NCBI RefSeq assembly: GCF_001548235.1
Contig: NZ_AP014938.1
Span: 2,108,001-2,172,000, forward strand
Direction of reading: 5' to 3'
Source of the DNA: Rothia mucilaginosa
GTDB lineage: Bacteria > Actinomycetota > Actinomycetes > Actinomycetales > Micrococcaceae
Length of the DNA: 64,000 bases
How positions within the stretch are numbered: position 1 is the first letter of the stretch; each line of letters begins with the position of its first letter. The notes beneath the pieces were generated by a model, which saw only the letters and a program-made list of their open reading frames with translations, had not been told where the DNA came from and did not search any database. Position numbers and translations under genes: made by a program. Below are positions 37,169-47,916 of the stretch, piece after piece.

Positions 37169-37174
37169 TAGCGT
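37169..37174 (+). promoter_or_regulatory. -10 element for the leuA leader
   Basis: TAGCGT (TANNNT) ends 6 bases before the leader-peptide ATG, suggesting a leaderless start; GGAGG also lies directly before the ATG. Confidence 0.35.
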
Positions 37175-37180
37175 GGAGGC

Positions 37181-37264
37181 ATGACTATTGACGGTGAGAG
37201 CATGCGCGGGGTTACCCGCCAGGCAGTGAACCTGCTGCTTATTCGCCGGAACGGGGCACACTAG
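37181..37264 (+). CDS. leuL: leuA leader peptide
   Basis: 27 residues, starting MTIDGESM and containing NLLLIRR: three consecutive Leu codons (CTG CTG CTT) near the end. The stop falls inside the loop of the attenuator hairpin. Leucine shortage would stall the ribosome at the Leu codons and change folding of the RNA, the classic attenuation arrangement known for leuA leaders. A GCGGG/CCCGC hairpin in the peptide coding part may act as the pause or anti-terminator element. Confidence 0.75.
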   Translation: MTIDGESMRGVTRQAVNLLLIRRNGAH

Positions 37265-37291
37265 AATCTGCCGCGACCGTTCCGGCTTTTT
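37246..37291 (+). terminator. leuA attenuator
   Basis: CCGGAACGG (37246-37254) pairs perfectly with CCGTTCCGG (37277-37285), followed by CTTTTT. It lies 133 bases upstream of leuA and overlaps the leader-peptide stop, so it is an attenuator and not the end of a gene. Confidence 0.75.
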
Positions 37292-37336
37292 GACGCGGCA
37301 TCTCACCTTTGCATCCTTTCTGATGCACCGCCTTGA

Positions 37337-39172
<1,836 letters not shown>

Positions 39173-39247
39173 GCGATAGCCGTACATGCTTTGTGCAAGG
39201 TTTTCGGGTGACCGCTGGTGGGTGACCGTTAGCCGTGCATGATGTGG

Positions 39248-39284
39248 GGGCGGGATGCATACTGGGAGTATGTATCCCGCCCTT
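39248..39284 (+). terminator. leuA terminator
   Basis: GGGCGGGAT and CATACT pair with AGTATG and ATCCCGCCC around GGG; TT follows. Confidence 0.65.
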
Positions 39285-39356
39285 ACGCGTTAATGTGCGC
39301 AGGTGTTGTGTGCATCGGCGTGCTGTGGGGCGAATAATCTGCTGGGAGGAACTCTC

Positions 39357-40259
39357 ATGAAAAGCTACGCGATGGTGTTTAGCCCCGTTGATGCGGCGGG
39401 CACCGATTCTTCTGTTCGTGCCTGGAATTATGAGCTGCACGGTGGTGATGATACTGCTCTGCCTGCAGGTTGCCCTGAGGTGTGGGAGGCTGGCTGGGTG
39501 GGTTCGACCGGTCCCGGTATTGAGCAGGATCAGTGGCCGCGCAGTACTTTTACTGGTTTGCCGATGCAGCATATTTTTACGGTGAGGTTGCCGGGGGAGT
39601 ACCTGCCGGATGCGCAGAAGTATCCGGGCGTTGTGGCATTCTCTTTCTTTGCCGGTGATGGCCAGTTCGCTGAGGATGAGGCGACTGAGGGTGTTGCTAA
39701 TGCTGCTAGTGATGACCCGTTTGAGGTGCAGTATGCGCAGGCGCGGGTGCATCCGTATCAGTTGTTGTTGCGCGATATTTTGGATGCCGAGTTTGCGGTG
39801 CTGTACCTGAGTGAGGAGGAGTTCTCGTCCCGCACGCCGCCGCCGCAGGATGTGCGCCGGCCCGGTGAGCATCGTGGTGAGGAGGAGAGCTTCAGCGCCT
39901 GGGCTTTGGCGGATCAGCAGCAGCCGCTGGCTCGTAAGCCTGCTCTGGTGGGGTGGGTTCCGACGGATGACCCGAATGCAGGTAAGGTCCCCAGTGATGT
40001 GTTTGAGAATGTGGACTCGCAGACTGGTTATTTGAGTCCTTTCGATTGGGATGCTGAGGATTCGGCGTGGTTTGAGTGGGCGAAGCCGCTAATTGCGGTG
40101 GGTACTCACCTGGGTGGCACTCATTTTTATGCGCAGGCTCTGCCGGAGGGTCTGACGGCTCGTTATATTGAGTTCGATGAGTTTGATGTGCTGAATTTTG
40201 GGTGCGGTAGCGCTGTTTTTGATTTTGAGACGGGTGTTTTCGACTGGTCGTGCGGCTAG
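39357..40259 (+). CDS. uncharacterised protein, possibly YwqG/DUF1963-like
   Basis: 300 residues from ATG 39357, with GGGAGGA upstream. It is acidic, rich in aromatic residues and has no signal peptide or membrane segment. The C-terminal part (VGTHLGGTHFYAQALPEG to GSAVFDFETGVFDW) follows the YwqG-like pattern of a Gly-Gly strand, an acidic strand and a final FxF strand. The resemblance is partial, and the function is unknown. Confidence 0.5.
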   Translation: MKSYAMVFSPVDAAGTDSSVRAWNYELHGGDDTALPAGCPEVWEAGWVGSTGPGIEQDQWPRSTFTGLPMQHIFTVRLPGEYLPDAQKYPGVVAFSFFAGDGQFAEDEATEGVANAASDDPFEVQYAQARVHPYQLLLRDILDAEFAVLYLSEEEFSSRTPPPQDVRRPGEHRGEEESFSAWALADQQQPLARKPALVGWVPTDDPNAGKVPSDVFENVDSQTGYLSPFDWDAEDSAWFEWAKPLIAVGTHLGGTHFYAQALPEGLTARYIEFDEFDVLNFGCGSAVFDFETGVFDWSCG

Positions 40260-40489
40260 TATGCTTGCACCGGTGACGCACCTTTGATGCGCCGGAGAGC
40301 GCGCATTTGAGGTGTTTGCGCGGCCTCCTTGAGCCATGGGTGAACCGTGGATGAGCTATGGATAAGCCCCGGTTGCACCGCGGTGTACCTCCTGAAACGG
40401 CACCCTGAGCGTTTCAGAGTGTGGACGGGGCGGTTTGCGGAAGTTTCACATCACCTTCGGCGAACCACCCCGGGCGGGTGCGCCTCCTG

Positions 40490-40495
40490 TATCCT
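40490..40495 (+). promoter_or_regulatory. -10 element for a leaderless uppP transcript
   Basis: TATCCT ends 7 bases before the GTG start; no ribosome-binding site is present. Confidence 0.4.
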
Positions 40496-40502
40496 TGAAT
40501 GC

Positions 40503-41351
40503 GTGGAATGGATTCAAGCAATTATTTTGGGCTTTGTTCAGGGCCTGACCGAATTTCTGCCGATTTCGTCATCGGCGCATCTGAACATTGTTGGCCAGAT
40601 CCTGCCGGAGAAGGCTGACCCGGGCGCCGCGTTTACCGCAATCACCCAGCTGGGTACTGAGACCGCGGTCTTGATTTTTTTCTGGCGCGATATTGTGCGC
40701 ATTGTGAAGGCGTGGTTTGGCGCTCTTACCGGTCGTGTACCGCGCAATGACCCGGATGCCCGCATGGGTTGGCTGATTATTATTGGCTCCCTGCCCATCG
40801 GCGTTCTGGGCCTGCTGCTGGAAGACTACATTGACACCCAGTTCCGTAGCCTGTGGATTGTGGCGACTATGCTGATTGTCTTCGCTGTGTTCCTGGGTCT
40901 TGCGGACCGTTTTGGCCGCGAGCAGCGTGAGCTGAAGGACCTGACGTTCCGTCACGGCCTGCTGTACGGTTGCGCACAGGCGCTGGCACTGATCCCGGGT
41001 GTTTCCCGTTCGGGCGGTACGATTACTGCGGGTCTGTTCATGGGGTACACCCGTGAGGCTGCGGCACGTTACTCGTTCCTGCTGGCCATGCCTGCCGTGT
41101 TCATGTCTGGCCTGTACAAGACCTTCAAGGTGGTCACCGGCGAGGAAGCTACCGGCTACTACGGTATCCCCTCGACTATCGTGGCTACTCTGGTTGCGTT
41201 TGTGGTGGGTTACCTGATGATTGGCTGGTTCCTGAAGTACGTGTCGTCGAAGTCCTACGGCATTTTCATCTGGTACCGTATTGCGCTCGGTATCCTGATT
41301 TTCGTTGGTCTGGGCACTGGCGTTCTGAACGCTACTTCTTCGGCGTTCTAA
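40503..41351 (+). CDS. uppP: undecaprenyl-diphosphate phosphatase
   Basis: Membrane phosphatase that recycles undecaprenyl pyrophosphate for cell-wall synthesis; overproduction gives bacitracin resistance. 282 residues from GTG 40503, opening [20 protein letters not shown]. Catalytic motifs: [10 protein letters not shown] and [14 protein letters not shown]. About eight hydrophobic segments. Confidence 0.95.
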   Translation: MEWIQAIILGFVQGLTEFLPISSSAHLNIVGQILPEKADPGAAFTAITQLGTETAVLIFFWRDIVRIVKAWFGALTGRVPRNDPDARMGWLIIIGSLPIGVLGLLLEDYIDTQFRSLWIVATMLIVFAVFLGLADRFGREQRELKDLTFRHGLLYGCAQALALIPGVSRSGGTITAGLFMGYTREAAARYSFLLAMPAVFMSGLYKTFKVVTGEEATGYYGIPSTIVATLVAFVVGYLMIGWFLKYVSSKSYGIFIWYRIALGILIFVGLGTGVLNATSSAF

Positions 41352-41377
41352 GGCTTTAGCCCTCAGCGTGATATGAC

Positions 41378-41415
41378 ATACCCGTCCGTGAGTTTCTCAC
41401 GGGCGGGTATTCTTA
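41378..41415 (+). terminator. uppP terminator
   Basis: ATACCCG and CCGTGAG pair with CTCACGG and CGGGTAT around TTT, followed by TCTTATT. Confidence 0.75.
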
Positions 41416-41509
41416 TTGGAGTAGATTTTTTGGCACCCGCATGCCTTGAGGTTGGGCGGCGGGTGTGGCGCGTCCACCGGTTGTGGGCGTTTTTACGGAA
41501 AGGAAACCC

Positions 41510-42826
41510 ATGCGAGCTTGGGATGCCCCCGCCTCTGTGACTCTGCCCGGTCAGGCTGCGTTGCCGCGTATTTTTGATACCGCGGCTGGTGAGATTGTTC
41601 AGGTTCAGGAGGATAAGGCGGCGAGCCTGTACGTTTGCGGTATCACCCCGTACGACGCGACGCATATGGGTCACGCCTCCACCTATGTTGCTTTTGACTT
41701 GCTGCACCGCGCCTGGCTGGATGCGGGCGTGCCGGTCACCTACGTGCAGAACGTGACCGATGTGGACGACCCGCTGCTGGAGCGTGCGACCGCGACGAAT
41801 GTTGATTGGCGTGAGCTGGCTGAGGATCAGACGGAGCTGTTCCGCACCGATATGAAGGCGCTGAACGTGATTCCGCCGGCGCACTATGTGGGTGTGGTGG
41901 AGTCCATTGAGTGGCTGTTCCCGCTGATTGAGGACCTGTTCCGCCGCGGCCTGGCGTACCGCGTGCCCGGCTACACCGACGAGCAGGGTGTGGTGCATCC
42001 TGACGGTGACGTGTACCTGGATCTGAAGGCTGTGCGTGAGCTGCCCGCAAACGCTGAGGGCTACTCGTGGGCACCGGGCGAGGTCTGCCACTTGACCCGT
42101 GATGAGATGCTGGAGATTTTCGCTGAGCGCGGCGGCGACCCGAACCGTGCCGGTAAGCGTGATGCACTGGATCCGCTGCTGTGGCGTGTTGAGCGTGAGG
42201 GCGAGCCGAGCTGGGATGCCGGCGAGCTGGGCGCGGGCCGCCCCGGCTGGCACATCGAGTGCACGATGATTGCCCGCCGTTTTGTGGATGGTTCGCTGAC
42301 CGTTCAGGCTGGCGGTAACGACTTAACGTTCCCGCACCATGATTTGGGTGCGGGCCATTCGTGGGCTGTGTCTGCACGCCCGCACGCTAAGCATTACGCG
42401 CACACCGGCATGGTCGGTTTGGACGGCCACAAGATGAGCAAGTCCCGCGGCAACCTGGTGCTGGTTTCGCGTCTGCGTGCGGCTGGTGAGGATGCGAACG
42501 CGGTGCGTCTGGCGATTATGGGTCAGCATTACCGTTCGGATTGGTTCTGGACTGATGAGCTGCTGGAGCACGCGAAGGCTCGCCTGGATACGTACCGTCA
42601 TGCGGTGTCGGTGGCTGAGGGCCGTGAGGGTTCCGAAGGTGTCACCGATGAGGCGGCTGTTGAGCTGCTGGCCGCTGTGCGTGAGGCGCTCGGTGAGGAC
42701 CTGAACGCTCCGGCGGCGTTGGCGGCTGTGGATGCGTGGGCTGTGAAGGCTCTGGCGGACACTACCGTCGGCGGTGGCGCGCTGGTGCGTGACATCCTGG
42801 CGGCACGCCTGGGCGTGGTCCTCTAA
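41510..42826 (+). CDS. mshC: mycothiol ligase MshC
   Basis: Joins cysteine to GlcN-inositol in synthesis of mycothiol, the actinobacterial redox thiol. 438 residues from ATG 41510 (AAAGGAAA upstream). Class-I synthetase fold: zinc Cys in [13 protein letters not shown]-type THMGHA, KMSKS as HKMSKSRGN. The opening MRAWDAP distinguishes it from CysS. It is followed after 1 base by a 40-residue frame. Confidence 0.95.
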   Translation: MRAWDAPASVTLPGQAALPRIFDTAAGEIVQVQEDKAASLYVCGITPYDATHMGHASTYVAFDLLHRAWLDAGVPVTYVQNVTDVDDPLLERATATNVDWRELAEDQTELFRTDMKALNVIPPAHYVGVVESIEWLFPLIEDLFRRGLAYRVPGYTDEQGVVHPDGDVYLDLKAVRELPANAEGYSWAPGEVCHLTRDEMLEIFAERGGDPNRAGKRDALDPLLWRVEREGEPSWDAGELGAGRPGWHIECTMIARRFVDGSLTVQAGGNDLTFPHHDLGAGHSWAVSARPHAKHYAHTGMVGLDGHKMSKSRGNLVLVSRLRAAGEDANAVRLAIMGQHYRSDWFWTDELLEHAKARLDTYRHAVSVAEGREGSEGVTDEAAVELLAAVREALGEDLNAPAALAAVDAWAVKALADTTVGGGALVRDILAARLGVVL

Positions 42827-42827
42827 G

Positions 42828-42950
42828 ATGGCTGCGTCTGTCATTGAGGAGCTGTATGCTCTTCGCCCGTACGACCGTGAGGCGGTCGATGCGCTCGCCG
42901 CAGAGATGTTAGCTGAGGTTCGCACGTACGAGGCGCAGAAGGAAGCGTAG
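42828..42950 (+). CDS. small protein downstream of mshC
   Basis: 40 residues, opening MAASVIEELYALRPYDREAV and ending YEAQKEA. It begins 1 base after the mshC stop, so it is probably translated by coupling. Strongly helical, charged, no membrane segment. Not recognised. The codon pattern (third-position G/C, no rare codons) fits a real gene. A long hairpin terminator follows. Confidence 0.55.
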   Translation: MAASVIEELYALRPYDREAVDALAAEMLAEVRTYEAQKEA

Positions 42951-42979
42951 GGCTTCTGAGAGCAATATAAGCCCAACAA

Positions 42980-43021
42980 GGGGGTGGGTGATCCTGGAAT
43001 ACTCCAGGGTCACCCACCCCC
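42980..43021. terminator. long hairpin between convergent genes
   Basis: GGGGGTGGGTGA pairs with TCACCCACCCCC, with an inner CCTGG/CCAGG stem around AATACT. Placed between the + strand mshC operon and the - strand restriction gene, it probably serves both. Confidence 0.75.
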
Positions 43022-43085
43022 TTGCGTTTAACCGGTTGTAGAACCCAATAACTGGTGTTACTCTTCAGCAACTAGTCCTGAGCGG

Positions 43086-46000
43086 CTAGTCTTCGGTGTC
43101 TACAAATTCCTCACGGAAAATCTGTTCACCGGCAAGAACCTCATCAAGGAGCTTCTCCTGAGCAGGTTCCAGATGCACCAGGTGCGTAAGAGTGTAGAGC
43201 AGACGCTCATACTCTTCGCTCCAGGCAAGCGGCCATTCTCGCTGAACAATGTCGTTGAGCGAGGAACTCCACTTTGTTTCCGGATCCTTGAGGCGGTACT
43301 TAGCCCACATACCTAGTACCCGATTACCACCGACGGTGTAATCAAAGACGCGCTTTTCCACGTTCTCGCAGCGAGCCTCACCGAAGGAGACGGTGCCCAT
43401 TACGGGGTTGTTCTCTTCCTCAGAGAGGCTATTGACCGGGTCGGGGGAGAAGCTGGGCTTCTTCTCCGGCATCGTCCTACCCATGTCTACCGTCGGGGTA
43501 GGCAGGGTGTAGTCTGCACCTTCGGGAAGCTGGTGCAGGTATTTCATACCCGGTAGCGGCTCACCGCGCTCACCGTAGGTGTGTAGCCACACAACCTGCT
43601 TACCGAGCTGAACGGCACGTTCCCAGAGCTCCGGGTCCGCAGTGAGGGGCACGCGAATACCCGCATGCTGGAGCGGCTTGTCAAAGGTGCGCACGTAGCC
43701 GGGGTGTCCGGTGAGTGCCGCTAGGTAGTAGACGAGGTCGCCGGGGGCATTAGCTCCGAAGCGTTCGCTCAGAATCTGAGCAGCAGCTTCAGTAAGGTTT
43801 GGCGCGCCAGCCTCGGTCAACGTGGGGTGGACACGGCCTCCTTGGCTGCCCTTGAACCCATGCATATCTGGGATTAAGTAGTGAAAGTACAGTCCCGGCC
43901 CCATACCCACGTATTCATTGTGAAGCTCAGCGATAAATATCTGCTTAGCAGTACGATAACCCCACAACGCTGGTCTAGGAGTATCAGCAAGCCGAGAATC
44001 AGCAAAGACATACTGCCGGTCAAAAGCTCGGTATCCCACCGGTACAATATTCGGTGCGTCCGGAATGACTTCGCGAGCAATCTGATCGTTCAGGCTTTCA
44101 CGGCTCCCCTGGAACGTATCGGTACCCGGAAGTGGCTTCTTAGCCTTTGTAGTCTTTGCATCACGTGTTTCTTTGAACCGCTCAGCACGTACTTCCAGAT
44201 CGTTACCTTCGATGAGTTCCGCCCAACGTTCCTGTAGCACACTTTCAGAGGGTGCGTAAACCCAAGTTCTATTGGGCTTTACACCAGGAGAACAACTAGC
44301 GTAGAAATCCGGTAGCTCAGGGTAACTATCCCAATCATCATCCGCCTCAGGAGCGAACTTATCGCCCCAGCCGGAGCGTACCGGTTCAAACTCTGAGCTC
44401 CCCAAATCGAGAGTGGCAAGAGCCTGCATTTTCTCCGCAAAGGTACCGTGCAGGGCAACGTAGCGAATATCCGCGGGGGTTTCCTCATCGGTATCTTCTT
44501 CACGCAGGAACATCGCGATAGATACAGGGGTCTCGATAGCGAAAATAGCATTCTTCGCTGGAGGTTGCATACCTTCAGGGGTCACATTAATAATCCATCC
44601 ACGGCTGGACGAACGACGAATATACTCACGCATCCCCGCGAATCCCGGACCCTTCAGATATCCAGATGCGGTAATAAAACAGACAACACCTGCACGTTTG
44701 GAGCTATCTGACTGGCTCTCAAAAGCACGGAAAGAATCTTCGAAGACCTTCCAGAAAGCCCAACGCCAAAAGTAGACGTACAGGTTCTTCAGCACATACT
44801 CATATCCACCCATACCAGGAGCATGGAAGTCTTCCATAATGGAGGAGGAGTCGTCTTTGGAACGAGGTCCTGAATTGACCCAACCGCCCATTTTCTCCGC
44901 TTTAACTTTATACGGCGGATTACCAATGCATACCTGAATAGGCACCTCACGCTTTACCCTAGTTGCCTTATTCGACAACTGAGAAAGCAGACGCAGAGTA
45001 TTACCGTTCACCGGCTTCTGCTTAGCGTAGGGGTCGCTCAGAGTATCCGCCACATAGAGATTCAGACCGTCCTCCGGAACGTCAGCACCCAGCTCCTTAA
45101 GGGTCTGGTTCAGGCGAAGCTCAGCCACGGAGAAAGGACCCGACTGCAGCTCAAAGCCGTACAGGTTCTTCGCCAGACGATTCAGAGCACGAGTGCGCGC
45201 AGCAGGAGAGAGGCTTTCCGCACTTGCCACTTTATGCATAACCGACAGCGGATAGGTGCCGGTACCCATCGCCGGGTCAATCACGGACACACCCTCACTC
45301 GCCAGACCGTGCTCCTTGCCCAGGTAGGTGCGCAGAGCGTCATCCACCAGGCGCACCATCTGATTCACCACTTCAACCGGGGTGTAGTAACTACCAGTCT
45401 TCTTACGCTGCGCCGGGTTATAGACCTTCAGGAAGTGCTCGTAGAGGTGCAGATACACATCCGACTTGCCGCCAGAAATATCAGCCCAGGAAGCGGCACC
45501 CATGACACGCACAATCACGGCGAGAGCGTTATACAGGGAGCTCTTCTCATCCAGGTGCTCGGTCAGCAGACCCAGCGCATTACCCAGCAGACCGTGTTGG
45601 GAACGCAAACGACTCGCCATAGTCGAGAACGTCTCAAGGCTCAGGTCAAGGTTCTCAGAGAGAGCAACCACCAGCGAAAACACCACGGTCTGCGCAAAGC
45701 TATCGGCAAACTCTTCATTACTGGTACTCGGGGCGAGAGTATCACGCCAATCCTTACGCAGACCCACCAGCGGGGGAGGAAACACGGAGTCTTCCTCGCC
45801 CTTCTTCTTAGCTTTCGCCTGCTCCGCTTTATAGGTCTTTTCCTGTACGGCAAGTCCCAAAAGCATCTCTTCACGCAACAAAGCCGCAAGGGGGGCGAGA
45901 GTTTCTACCAACTGGTCGGCACTCGTAATCGGGGCGGGAACCCACCGCAAAAAGTTCAGGAAAAACGTCGCGAGAGCATCCGGTGCGCTCAGCGTGCCAT

Positions 46001-46461
46001 GGCCGCTGAAAGAACCATGCATATGCACCGCATCATACCCGGTGCTCGTCAGTACCGGTTCGCCATAACGGTACAGGCGCCACTCGGTGCCGTTGGTGTA
46101 CAAAAGGTTCGGAAGGTTCCGCAGACGCTGCCACTGCTTATACTCGTGGCTCTTCTTAGTGAAAGAAGCGGGGTCAATGTTCTTACCCGGAGCCTTGAGC
46201 TCCACATAGCCAGTCAAAACACCATCGACCATGATGGCGTAATCAGGACGAACTAGACCCTCAGAAACTAGACCCCCCCCCCGCTGTTTTCAGCGAGGTT
46301 TCACGGACGGTCACAACCTTCATCGAATGCAAGGCGCCAAAGTCCTGCAACAGGGTAGCGACCGGGTTCGTCAGCTGAGCCTCCGGTTCACCGTCCCCAA
46401 CGCGCAGATTCTCCCGCACCTGCCTGCCGAACTCGGCAATTAGTGAGTTGAAATCAGTCAC
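43086..46461 (-). pseudogene. type ISP/IIG-like restriction-modification enzyme, frame interrupted at G10
   Basis: A 66-residue first frame (46461-46261) runs into a 1,048-residue frame (46232-43086) across a run of ten C on + (46273-46282). With nine bases the frames join into about 1,124 residues. The joined protein shows a PD-(D/E)xK nuclease (D73 of RPDYAI, E87 and K89 of VELKAPG), then an N6-adenine methyltransferase (YYTP, DPAMGTGTYP, NPPY; residues 319-326 and 438-441 of the long frame) and a C-terminal type ISP-like specificity region (YRAFDRQYVFADSRL). No helicase motifs were seen, so it is closer to a IIG layout. Probably phase-variable and off in this copy rather than decayed; the rest of the frame is intact. 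Confidence 0.8.
46273..46282. repeat. homopolymer (C)10 switch tract
   Basis: Ten C on +, ten G on the coding strand. A length of 9 or 12 restores the frame of the restriction enzyme; 10 gives a stop within six codons. Confidence 0.8.
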
Positions 46462-46737
46462 AATACTCTTTCCTTTGCCCCATAATTCGTGGGCACTAAG
46501 GTGTTTCTGCCCGCCAAGGATTCTGGCGAACTCTCATCAAGTCTAACCAAAAATGAGTACCGCTCATTGCTCAGTGGTCATCGCTCCATCCATGCTGCCC
46601 GGTTATCACGCCCGCGGGGTAATGCGCCACAGCCGATTTGCAGACTCCGCTAAAATAGAAAAGGACTTTTTCCGTCCCGCGGTTCGCAGCACAGCGCGAA
46701 CAGCACAGACTGACCCAAACCCGAGGAGAAACACCCC

Positions 46738-47781
46738 GTGAGCAGCGGCACCCCCACCCCCACCGGCGCAATCAACCGCCGCGGCCCCTTCCGCCCCGGC
46801 GAGCGCGTCCAAATCACTGACGAACGCGGCCGCATCACCACCATCACCCTCGCCGAAGGCGGCGAATACCACTCCCACAAGGGCTTCCTCAAGCACGACG
46901 ACCTCATCGGCGCACCCGAAGGCACCGTCATCGCCAACACTCACGGCATCCTCTACCAGGCGCTGCGCCCCCTCTACAAGGACTTCGTACTCTCCATGCC
47001 GCGCGGCGCAGCCGTCGTCTACCCCAAGGACGCCGCGCAGATTATCGTCAAGGCAGACATCTTCCCCGGCGCACGCGTCGTCGAGGCTGGCGTCGGTTCC
47101 GGCGCACTGTCCATCGCGCTGCTGCGTGCAGTCGGCGACTACGGTTGCGTGCACTCCTTCGAACGTCGTGAAGAATTCGCAGACGTCGCGCGCGGCAACA
47201 TCGAGACCATGTTCGGCGGCCCCCACCCGGCGTGGAAGCTGAGCATCGGCGACCTGCAGGACACCCTGCCGCAGGTTGAAGAGCCCGGCAGCGTCGACCG
47301 CGTCGTGCTCGACATGCTCGCACCCTGGGAGTGCCTGGACGCCGTAGCGGAGGCGCTCGCACCCGGCGGCGTGCTCATCTGCTACGTTGCGACCGTGACC
47401 CAGATGTCCCGCCTGGTTGAGGGCATGCGCCTGGACGGCCGCTTCACCGAACCCGAATGTGACGAAACCATTGTTCGCGGCTGGCACGTGGAGGGCCTGG
47501 CGGTCCGCCCCGACCACCGCATGGTGGCACACACCGCGTTCCTGGTCGTGGCTCGTCGCCTCGCTGACGGTGCGGTGCGCCTGGCACCGAAGCGTCGCGC
47601 ATCCAAGACTGACTTCTCTGAAGAGGATATGAACGCGTGGATTCCCATGAACGTGGGTGAGCGTGAGGTGACCGATAAGAAGATTCGCCGCGCAGCACGC
47701 GATGCGAAGAACCTTGCCGCTCACGCCGCACGCGCGAACGAGATTGCGCTCGAACAGAACGGCATCGAGTCTGCTGAATAA
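46738..47781 (+). CDS. trmI: tRNA (adenine-58-N1)-methyltransferase
   Basis: Makes m1A58 in the T-loop of tRNA. 347 residues from GTG 46738 with GAGGAG 9 bases upstream. SAM-binding motif RVVEAGVGSGALSIALLRAV, substrate motif VLDMLAPWECL, and PRGAAVVYPKDAAQI in the N-terminal domain. The C-terminal 50 residues are a charged tail. Location just before arc is conserved in actinobacteria. Confidence 0.93.
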   Translation: MSSGTPTPTGAINRRGPFRPGERVQITDERGRITTITLAEGGEYHSHKGFLKHDDLIGAPEGTVIANTHGILYQALRPLYKDFVLSMPRGAAVVYPKDAAQIIVKADIFPGARVVEAGVGSGALSIALLRAVGDYGCVHSFERREEFADVARGNIETMFGGPHPAWKLSIGDLQDTLPQVEEPGSVDRVVLDMLAPWECLDAVAEALAPGGVLICYVATVTQMSRLVEGMRLDGRFTEPECDETIVRGWHVEGLAVRPDHRMVAHTAFLVVARRLADGAVRLAPKRRASKTDFSEEDMNAWIPMNVGEREVTDKKIRRAARDAKNLAAHAARANEIALEQNGIESAE

Positions 47782-47916
47782 TTGATGAACCACCTTTGAC
47801 CTGCGGGGGCACGGGCGTTGCCTGGAGCCCCCGCAGTGCACCCACCAGGCTACTCGCCCTGCGCAGTACTCGCATCGAGTAGCCGCCGACAAGGACGAAC
47901 AGCTAAAGGAGCTACC

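Noticed and set aside
43086-46461. Simple pseudogene reading of the restriction enzyme
   Set aside because: The only lesion is a one-base length difference in a homopolymer; motifs and the rest of the frame are intact, so a reversible switch or sequencing error is more likely than decay.
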